Source: DATARH01 sp035309005 (GTDB lineage: Bacteria; Pseudomonadota; Alphaproteobacteria; ATCC43930; CGMCC-115725). From it: DNA of 64,000 bases. The translations under genes were made by a program, and so were the position numbers. The notes beneath the pieces are model-generated. The model saw only the letters and a program-made list of their open reading frames with translations. It did not search any database and was not told the origin of the DNA. The stretch covers positions 13,640 through 77,639 of the forward strand of contig DATGFP010000023.1 of assembly GCA_035309005.1 (NCBI GenBank). The letters are read 5' to 3'. This document shows, piece after piece, positions 1 to 7,301 of this stretch (within the stretch, counting starts at the first letter, position 1; the number at the start of each line of letters is the position of its first letter).

Positions 1-779
<779 letters not shown>

Positions 780-954
780 CGCGGCATCCTGTGAGGAGAC
801 GGCATCGCCGCATCTTAGCGCACAACCGCCGGCCCGGCGCCGGCATCGCGCGGGCGCCGCGAGCCCGCTGCCCCCTTGAGCGCCCGCCGGAAAAATCCGA
901 TCCTCGCGGCGGCCGGCATCTGCCGGCGCCGAACACCCTCAGGGAGCCGCCCCC

Positions 955-1911
955 ATGACTACTCCGAGTTCCGGATGGCAGCCCGCGTCGATCTATCCCG
1001 ACCCGGCAATCATCACCCTCGATCCGCGCTTCGACGCGATCAAGCCGCCGATGAACGCCGGCCTCGAGCGGCTCTACACCGGCTGCCGCTGGAGCGAGGG
1101 GCCGGTGTGGTTCGGCGATTTGCGCTGCCTCCTGTGGAGCGACATCCCGAACAACCGCATCCTCAAATGGGACGAGGAAACCGGCGAGACCGGGGTCTTC
1201 CGCAAGCCCTCCGACAACGCCAACGGCAACACCCGCGACCGCCAGGGCCGCCTCGTCACCTGCGAGCACGGCATGCGCCGCGTCACGCGCACCGAGCATG
1301 ACGGCACGATCACAATCATTTGCAACCGCTTCGAGGGCAAGCCGCTCAATTCGCCCAACGACGTCGTCGTCAAGTCGGACGGCTCGATCTGGTTCAGCGA
1401 CCCGGCCTTCGGCATCCTCGGCAATTACGAGGGCAACAAGGCCGAGCCCGAGCTGCCGACCAACGTCTACCGGGTCGACGGCCGCACCGGGCGCACCACG
1501 ATCGTCGCCGAGGGCATCAATTTCCCGAATGGCCTCTGCTTCTCGCCCGACGAGCGGCGCATCTACATCGTCGAATCGCGCGCCACCCCGCGCGCGATCC
1601 GCGTTTACGATGTCGTCGGCGACGGCGACAGCCTCGCCAACCCGCGCAACTTCGCCGACCTCGCCGGCGCCTCGCCCGACGGCTTCCGCTGCGATGTCGC
1701 GGGCAATCTGTGGTGCGGCTGGGGCGGCGGCGAGGAGCATAACGGCGTCGCGATCTTCGCCCCCGACGGCACGATGATCGGCCGCATCGCGCTGCCCGAA
1801 CGCTGCGCCAACCTCTGCTTCGGGGGCGTGAAGCGCAACCGCCTCTTCATGGCCGCCAGCCACTCGCTCTACGCGATCTACGTCAACACCCAAGGCGCGA
1901 TCGGCGGCTGA
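955..1911 (+). CDS. SMP-30/gluconolactonase family protein
   Basis: This is a 318-residue six-bladed beta-propeller of the SMP-30/gluconolactonase/LRE family, whose members hydrolyse sugar lactones or similar esters with one divalent metal. Family landmarks are visible: SEGPVWF near residue 44 (metal Glu), the SPNDVVVKSDGSIWFSDP block (metal Asn) and ASPDGFRCD near residue 240 (metal Asp). There is no signal peptide, so it is probably cytoplasmic. The ATG is preceded by AGGGAG about 8 bases upstream. It is transcribed alone and divergently from the metY fusion. The substrate cannot be inferred from sequence. Glucono-1,5-lactone is only one possibility. Confidence 0.88.
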   Translation: MTTPSSGWQPASIYPDPAIITLDPRFDAIKPPMNAGLERLYTGCRWSEGPVWFGDLRCLLWSDIPNNRILKWDEETGETGVFRKPSDNANGNTRDRQGRLVTCEHGMRRVTRTEHDGTITIICNRFEGKPLNSPNDVVVKSDGSIWFSDPAFGILGNYEGNKAEPELPTNVYRVDGRTGRTTIVAEGINFPNGLCFSPDERRIYIVESRATPRAIRVYDVVGDGDSLANPRNFADLAGASPDGFRCDVAGNLWCGWGGGEEHNGVAIFAPDGTMIGRIALPERCANLCFGGVKRNRLFMAASHSLYAIYVNTQGAIGG

Positions 1912-1938
1912 ACGCGGGCCGCCGTCCGGATCGGATTG

Positions 1939-2022
1939 TCGTCATTCCCGCGCACGCGGGAATCCAGGGGCAACCCACCGTCGCTTGCTCTGGACCCCCG
2001 CTTGCGCGGGGGTGACGGGAAC
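1939..2022. repeat. GC-rich palindromic repeat (REP-like)
   Basis: Two back-to-back palindromes (TTCCCGCG-CA-CGCGGGAA, and CCCCCGC-TTG-GCGGGGG-like) are bounded by GTCA and TGAC. Related palindromes with the same GTCATTCCCGCG core occur at 54116-54141. This is an interspersed intergenic repeat with no coding content. Confidence 0.75.
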
Positions 2023-2062
2023 AGGGGTTCGCTCCCTCCCGATCGCCGCAATCCAGTCAAAG

Positions 2063-2096
2063 AAAAAGCCCGGGGGAACCGCCCCCCGGGCCTTTT
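2063..2096. terminator. bidirectional rho-independent terminator
   Basis: A strong G/C stem (GCCCGGGGG / CCCCCCGGGC, AACCG loop region) has an A-tract on its left and TTTT on its right. It can therefore terminate transcription from both sides. It lies just after the stop of the large secreted-protein gene (minus strand) and downstream of the SMP-30 gene (plus strand), two convergent units. Confidence 0.85.
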
Positions 2097-2111
2097 CGCG
2101 AGTGCCGCCCG

Positions 2112-5100
2112 TCAGTGGATGAAGAGCAGGTTGCTGCTGGCGAGGTTGGCGTGGTTGCTGAGGACGGCCACCTCATGCTGGCTGCTGCCGGTGGCTGTTG
2201 GATCATACCACAGCTGGCCGTTTGCCGTGTCGTAAGCGAAATGGTTCACCCCGTTGAAGGTCACGGTCGCAGCCGACACGAAGTCAGCTGGGGTCGTGCT
2301 CAGCGGCTGAGGGGTCGAGGCGTTGGTGGTATCGCCGATGATGTTGGTGAAGCCGCCGCTTACCCCGTTCTGCCCGTAGAACACCAGGTTGTCGTTGCTT
2401 ACGGCGAACCCGCTGATCGTGACGACGCCGGCGGTGCTCAGAGTAAATCGCACCGAATCGTTCTCCGAACTCAGGGTGACGTTATCAGCCCCGTTGCCGG
2501 CGACAAAGGTCGCGTACTGGTTGCTGGCGCCCATGATGTTGACGGTGTCGTTGCCTGTCGCACCGCCGTTGATCACCACCGCCGCGCCGGGCGCCGAGCC
2601 GAACAACGTTCCAGCCGTGACGGTAACACCGTTGCCGCTGCCGGATTTCAGGTTGATCGTGTCGAAACCCCTGACGCCGTTGAGGTTGACCGTGCCGGCA
2701 TTGCTCAGCGTCAGCGCGTTGCCGGTGTTGCTACCACCAAGTAACGTGTCGATGCTGAGCCCGCTGGTGCTGACGTTGACGAGATCCTTCTCGAGGCCGC
2801 CGGCAAAATAGTCAGAGCCGATACCGGTGTTGTAAGTCAAAATGTTGCCTACAACCGTCCCGCTCGCGACTACCACGTTGTTACCGCCCAGGGCGTTGTC
2901 GGCGAGGGTCAGCTTATTGCTGCTGCCGAACGCGCCCGAGGCGATCGAGATGCTGCTGCTGGCGTTCGCCAGGTTGATCGTGCCGAAATTGCTGACATGG
3001 GCGAACGGCAGGGACAGCGTGCCGCCGGTGGTCAGCGTCAGCACGTTGGTGCCGGCGCTGCTGCCGGTCAGCGTGTCGGTGCCGGCCCCGGCCAGGCTGA
3101 CCGTGACCAGATCGTTGTCCGCGGTGCCGCCGGTGAACGTGTCGCTCCCCGAACCGGCGTTGAAGGTCAGCGAGCCTCCGGCGGCGCCGGTGGCGTTGAT
3201 GGTGTCGTTGCCTGTCGCGCTGCCGTTAATCACCATCGGGATGACAGGGGCAACACCCGTGCCGGTAAGGGTTGTGGTGGTGACGGTCACCGAGGTGCCG
3301 GCCGGCGCCAGATTGACGGTGCGGATGCCCTTCACGTTCGAGAGATCAAGGGTGCCGCCGCTGGTCAGGTTGAGCGTGTTGGTGGTGAAGGCCCAATTGT
3401 TTTGGACGAACGTGCTGTCGACCGTCTTCCCAGTGATCTGCCCGCTGGTGGCGGTAATCGTGTTAGTGACGGTCGCGGTATTGGCGGTGCCGAACTTGAA
3501 ATTGAGCGTCTTGAAGCCGGTCTCGCTAAGCGTAAACGTGCCGGCCGTGTTCACGTTCAGCACGCTGGCGCCGGTGGTGTTGGCCGTCAGCGTGTCGCCG
3601 CCGATCGCCGCCGCGGCGACGTTGACCGTATCGTTCTCACCGGTCCCGCCGGTGAACGCGTCGCCGGGGGTGGCGCTGGCGTTGTAGGTCAGCGCGCCGC
3701 TCGAAACGCCGGCGGCGTTGATCGTGCTGTGGCTGGCGGTGGTGCCGTTGATCGTCAGCCCGCCGGCCGGCAAGGTCCCCACGGTGACGACGCTGCCGGT
3801 GCCCGACAAATTGACCGTGGCAAAATGGCTGACGCTCGCGAGGCTGTAGGTGCCGGCGGTGGTCACCGTCAGCGTGTTGGTGCCCAGAACGCTGCCGGTC
3901 AGCACGTCGCCGTTGGCCATTCCCGCCGCAGTAACCTTGACGACGTCGGTCTCGGTCGTCCCGCCGGTGCCGCCGGTGAACGTGGTCGGGCCGTTGGTCC
4001 CGTCGACGTAGGTCAGGAACCCCGACGCCGCGCCCGTTGCGAGGATTGTGTTGGTGCTGCCGCCTGCGGCGTTGATGACCACCGGCGTCGACGACGTGGT
4101 GCCGCTCAGCGTCCCGGTGGCGACCGTCACCGTGTTGGTGCCAGTGGCGAGATTGATAACGCCAAAGTTGCTGACGCCGCCGAGGCTGAAGGTGCCCGCG
4201 CTGCTCAGGTTCAGCGTGTTGACGCCGCTCAGTCCGCCGCCATTGAACGTGTCGCCGGTGACCGCCGCGGCGCTGACCTTGACGATGTCGGCCTCGGTCC
4301 CGCCGGTGAACGTGTCAATCCCGGTACCGGCATTGTAGGTCAGTGTTTTTGCCGTGGTCGCGGTGCCGGTGACGCTCGACGAGATGTTGTTGTTGCTGAA
4401 GGCGCCGGCGTTCATAATCACCGCCCCGGTCAGCGTCGTGGCGCCGACCGTAACGGTGTTGTTCACCGACGTCGCGCTGGTGCCGGCGTCGAGGTTGATC
4501 GTGCCGAACTTGCTGTCAGCCGACAGATTGATGGTGTTGTTGCCCGCGCCGCTCGTGATGTTCATCGTGCCGGCGGCGCCGCCGGTCAGCACGTCGCCGG
4601 AGACCGTCGCGGCGGTGACGTTGACGACGTCGCTCTCGGAGCCGCCGGTCAGCACGTCGAGTGCCAAGGAGGCATTATAGGTCAGCGTCCGGCCGCCGAT
4701 CGAATCGGTCGAGAGTATCGTGTTGTGACCACTGGCGCCGTCGTTGATCGTCAGCGCATTGCTGCTCAGCGTGCTGTTGCTGACGGTCACGGTGCTGCTG
4801 CCGGCCGCCAGGTTCAGCGTGCCGAAATTGCTGACGCCGGCGAGCCCGGTGCTACCCGGGGCGGTCAGCGTCAGGGTGCTCAAGCTGCCGTTGCCGGTAA
4901 GCGCCGGAGGAAGCCCGGTCAAGGGATTTACGCTGACCGTCCACTTCGCGCCGGCATTGACCGTAACCGAGCTGAAGTTGCTGATGGCTCCGCCGTAAGT
5001 AAGCGCGGCGGCAGTCGTGCCGCCCAAGACAAGAGCCCTGGCGCCGGTGCCGACGCCTGTGGCGCCGCCGCCGAGGCTGAAGCCGGGGGTAAGCACGAGA

Positions 5101-6239
5101 GTGCCGCCGGCACTGCCGGAACCCACATTCACCGCACCGGTGACCGTGCCGCCGACCGTCAGCGTCCCCAAATCGGAGATCGCGGAGCCGGCGGTGAGCG
5201 TCGAACTGCCGTTGACGGTCAGCGCGCCGCCGCTGGCGACCGTGATCGAGGTTTCGTTGAGGGTGCTGGCGGTGCCGGCGGTGCCGACTATCAGCGTGCC
5301 GGAATCGGTCAGCGCGTTGGTCGCCGTGATGCTTCGGCCGGCCAGCAGGCTGAGCGAGGCACCAGAGTTGATCGTCGTCAGCGTGCTGTCGATCTGGCTC
5401 GCGGTCGTACCGGAGTCGAAGATCGAGCCGGCGCCGCTCAAGGTCACGCTTGTCCCGCTGGCGAGCGTCGTTATGCCACCGCTCTGCACGGTCAGCGTCG
5501 AACCGCTGCCGCTGACGACGTAGGTGCCGCCCGTCAGGGTGGTGCCGGACAGGTTGCTGAGGCTGGCGAACGTGATCAACCCGCCGGTCGCGGCGGTAAG
5601 GGTGCGGTTGTTAGCGCTGAACGCGGCGCTGTCCGTAAAGGTGCCGGCATTGATCGTGATGACCGCGGCGCTGAAGGTGCCGGCAACGGTGGTGGTGCCG
5701 CTGCCGCTCTGCGTGTAGGTGCCCTTGGCGCCCGTGCCGGTAAGCTGGAAGGTGGAACCGGCGCCGACCGTGATGCCGCCGGTGTTGCTGACCGAGTTTG
5801 CCGAGGTGAGGGTCGTCGCGGCGCCGGTGAGGGTGATGGCCGCGCCATTGACCAGCCCGTTGGTCAAGGTCACCGCGGTCGTCCCGCCACTGGCGCCGAT
5901 CTGCACGATGGCGCCGGTATTGTTGATCAATTGGCCGCCGACCGTCAGGGTGCCGCCGGTGCCGCTGGCGCCGACATTGAGGTTGGCATCGTTGATCATA
6001 TTGCCGGTGACCGCCAGCGACCCGGCCCCGGTGATCGACAGGGTGGCGTTGCCGTCGTTGATGGCGACCGTGTTGGCGCTCTCCGCCGCGGTAACCGTCA
6101 CGGTGTAGGTCCCGCTGCCGTTGAACCCCACAGTGTCATTCACACCGGCGATCCCGCCGGGCCCGGTGCCGCCCGTCCACTCGGCCGCGTTGCTCCAGTC
6201 GTCAGGCGTCGTGGTGGCTTTCCAGGTCGCGCTTGCCAT
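2112..6239 (-). CDS. large modular secreted beta-rich protein (S-layer/adhesin-like, probable type I secretion)
   Basis: The 1375-residue product is extremely rich in Thr, Gly, Ser, Ala and Val, with almost no Cys. Residues 1-80 (TWKATTTPDDWSNAAEW, NDTVGFNGSGTYTVTV) resemble autotransporter-associated beta-strand repeats. From about residue 516 onward there are seven imperfect modules of ~110 residues. Each opens with L-T-Y/F-N-A-G-x-G-x-D-x-F-T-G-G-x-E-x-D-x-V-x-V. They start near 516, 632, 740, 848, 1022, 1132 and 1242. The C-terminus (QLWYDPTATGSSQHEVAVLS ... NLLFIH) matches the ends of RTX-like proteins and hydrophobic type I secretion signals. There is no N-terminal signal peptide. The start is placed at 6239 because GGGAG precedes that ATG at good spacing; an in-frame ATG 45 codons upstream lacks a ribosome site. 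No secretion genes are adjacent. Role is inferred: surface layer or adhesin. Confidence 0.8.
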   Translation of the reverse strand: MASATWKATTTPDDWSNAAEWTGGTGPGGIAGVNDTVGFNGSGTYTVTVTAAESANTVAINDGNATLSITGAGSLAVTGNMINDANLNVGASGTGGTLTVGGQLINNTGAIVQIGASGGTTAVTLTNGLVNGAAITLTGAATTLTSANSVSNTGGITVGAGSTFQLTGTGAKGTYTQSGSGTTTVAGTFSAAVITINAGTFTDSAAFSANNRTLTAATGGLITFASLSNLSGTTLTGGTYVVSGSGSTLTVQSGGITTLASGTSVTLSGAGSIFDSGTTASQIDSTLTTINSGASLSLLAGRSITATNALTDSGTLIVGTAGTASTLNETSITVASGGALTVNGSSTLTAGSAISDLGTLTVGGTVTGAVNVGSGSAGGTLVLTPGFSLGGGATGVGTGARALVLGGTTAAALTYGGAISNFSSVTVNAGAKWTVSVNPLTGLPPALTGNGSLSTLTLTAPGSTGLAGVSNFGTLNLAAGSSTVTVSNSTLSSNALTINDGASGHNTILSTDSIGGRTLTYNASLALDVLTGGSESDVVNVTAATVSGDVLTGGAAGTMNITSGAGNNTINLSADSKFGTINLDAGTSATSVNNTVTVGATTLTGAVIMNAGAFSNNNISSSVTGTATTAKTLTYNAGTGIDTFTGGTEADIVKVSAAAVTGDTFNGGGLSGVNTLNLSSAGTFSLGGVSNFGVINLATGTNTVTVATGTLSGTTSSTPVVINAAGGSTNTILATGAASGFLTYVDGTNGPTTFTGGTGGTTETDVVKVTAAGMANGDVLTGSVLGTNTLTVTTAGTYSLASVSHFATVNLSGTGSVVTVGTLPAGGLTINGTTASHSTINAAGVSSGALTYNASATPGDAFTGGTGENDTVNVAAAAIGGDTLTANTTGASVLNVNTAGTFTLSETGFKTLNFKFGTANTATVTNTITATSGQITGKTVDSTFVQNNWAFTTNTLNLTSGGTLDLSNVKGIRTVNLAPAGTSVTVTTTTLTGTGVAPVIPMVINGSATGNDTINATGAAGGSLTFNAGSGSDTFTGGTADNDLVTVSLAGAGTDTLTGSSAGTNVLTLTTGGTLSLPFAHVSNFGTINLANASSSISIASGAFGSSNKLTLADNALGGNNVVVASGTVVGNILTYNTGIGSDYFAGGLEKDLVNVSTSGLSIDTLLGGSNTGNALTLSNAGTVNLNGVRGFDTINLKSGSGNGVTVTAGTLFGSAPGAAVVINGGATGNDTVNIMGASNQYATFVAGNGADNVTLSSENDSVRFTLSTAGVVTISGFAVSNDNLVFYGQNGVSGGFTNIIGDTTNASTPQPLSTTPADFVSAATVTFNGVNHFAYDTANGQLWYDPTATGSSQHEVAVLSNHANLASSNLLFIH

Positions 6240-6386
6240 CGTCGTCGTCTCCCTTATTAGTCGCGTAAGCCTCGCCGAAGGGCGCCTCCGGCCAGGCGGC
6301 CGAGACGCCCCCTCGCCTAGAGGCGGGCAATAGCATGTCGCAGCGGAGGGTAGACGACGAGGGCGGGAATGCAATAAAAATCGTTC

Positions 6387-6434
6387 TTAAGAAATATTAA
6401 ACGGCCCTATTAACCATTATTAAAGAAACGTTAA
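6387..6434. promoter_or_regulatory. TTAA-rich promoter region, possible CtrA boxes
   Basis: Five TTAA tetranucleotides start at 6387, 6397, 6410, 6420 and 6431 in an AT-rich island within very GC-rich DNA. The last pair is exactly TTAA-N7-TTAA, the known CtrA consensus spacing of alphaproteobacteria. TTAACCAT at 6410 is a CtrA-like half-site. It lies 150-200 bases upstream of the large secreted-protein gene. CtrA control is an inference; plain promoter AT-richness is the alternative. Confidence 0.45.
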
Positions 6435-6480
6435 AGGTTGGAGTCTGCGTTTGGCCGGGCCGGGCGGGGCCGATGCGTGC

Positions 6481-6696
6481 TCAATATTCGCGATAGGGCA
6501 GGAACTTGCCTGACAGAGTGAGCCTGACGCGGTCGCCCTTGGGGTCGGGCTGGCGCTCGATCGCCATGTCGAAATCGATCGCGCTCATGATGCCGTCGCC
6601 GAACTCCTCCTCGATCAGCGCCTTCCAGGTCGTGCCGTAGACCTGCACCAGTTCGTAGAATCGATAGATCAGCGGGTCGCTCGGGACACGGGTCAT
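6481..6696 (-). pseudogene. cynS: cyanase C-terminal remnant
   Basis: The 71 codons read as the C-terminal catalytic domain of cyanate hydratase (PSDPLIYRFYELVQVYGTTW, then EEEFGDGIMSAIDFDM, PDPKGDRV and SGKFLPY at the end). Full-length cyanase is about 150 residues, and the N-terminal helix-turn-helix domain is absent. Reading upstream in the same frame gives no cyanase-like sequence. The three known catalytic residues of cyanase are all still encoded: Arg and Glu of YRFYE and Ser of GIMSAIDF. Its upstream end runs into the divergent DUF1499 gene region. It is probably a decaying remnant. A functional small protein cannot be excluded. Confidence 0.75.
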
Positions 6697-6743
6697 CGCA
6701 ACGGCCGTGCCAATGTCCCGGTCCCGCGCTAGCCTGCGCCCCG

Positions 6744-7301
6744 ATGAGCCCCCTCGACACGCCGCGGCGACGCGTGCGATTTCTCCGCGCCATGGCGATC
6801 GGCCTCCTCGGCCTCGTGCTGGCGATCGGCGCGGCCGGCCTCTTCCTGCGGCTTTATATGGAGCGCGCCGCCGAAAGCCGGCTGCGTCCGGGGGAGGACG
6901 TGGCGGTCGTTGAGCTGCGCGGCCCGCTGCCGCAAAACGCCTTTCTCGCCTGCCCGCCCGGCCATTGCGCGCTGGCGACGGCCGCCCCGAGCCCGATTTT
7001 CGCGACCGACGCGGACCGGCTCTATCAGGCCGTCATGCGCCTGGTGGCGAGCGAGCCGCGCAGCGTCATCGTGCTGGCCGAACCGCGGCGCCGGCGCATC
7101 GTGGCGATCCAGCGCTCGGCGGTCTTTGGCTTCCCCGACATCGTCATCGCCCAGTGCATCGCGCTGGGACCCGACCGCGCGAGCCTCGCCCTCTATAGTA
7201 GAGCGCGCTACGGCAGGGAGGATTTCGGGGTCAACCGCCGCCGGGTCGAGGCGTGGCTGGCGCGGTTGCGGCAGCGGGCGGCGCCGCCGAGCGATCAGTA
7301 G
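6744..7301 (+). CDS. DUF1499 domain protein
   Basis: This 185-residue protein has one N-terminal membrane helix (residues ~13-37, LRAMAIGLLGLVLAIGAAGL). The rest is a soluble domain of the DUF1499 type: PQNAFLACPPGHC, DADRLYQAV, VIVLAEPRRRRIVAIQRSAV, FGFPDIV and SRARYGREDFGVNRRRV. The FPD-(I/V) and SRARxGxxDxGVNRxRV blocks are the family hallmark. The function of DUF1499 is unknown; members are usually membrane-anchored and face the periplasm. It overlaps the 3' end of the convergent PBP1A gene by 7 bases. Confidence 0.85.
   Translation: MSPLDTPRRRVRFLRAMAIGLLGLVLAIGAAGLFLRLYMERAAESRLRPGEDVAVVELRGPLPQNAFLACPPGHCALATAAPSPIFATDADRLYQAVMRLVASEPRSVIVLAEPRRRRIVAIQRSAVFGFPDIVIAQCIALGPDRASLALYSRARYGREDFGVNRRRVEAWLARLRQRAAPPSDQ

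Noticed and set aside
1939..2022. CRISPR array reading of the palindromic repeats
   Set aside because: Only a few dispersed palindromes, with no regular spacers or cas genes.
2112..6239. Classical RTX toxin call for the large surface protein
   Set aside because: The calcium-binding GGxGxDxUx nonapeptides are not present in tandem. Only the C-terminal end and general composition resemble RTX proteins.
2997..6260. 1087-residue open frame on the plus strand across the large surface-protein gene
   Set aside because: It is antisense to a clearly coding gene. Its Arg/Gly/Ala composition is what a GC-rich repeat gene gives in the opposite frame, and it has no family motifs or ribosome site.
6431..6793. 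120-residue minus-strand frame overlapping the cyanase remnant
   Set aside because: Different frame from the cyanase motifs and no motif of its own.
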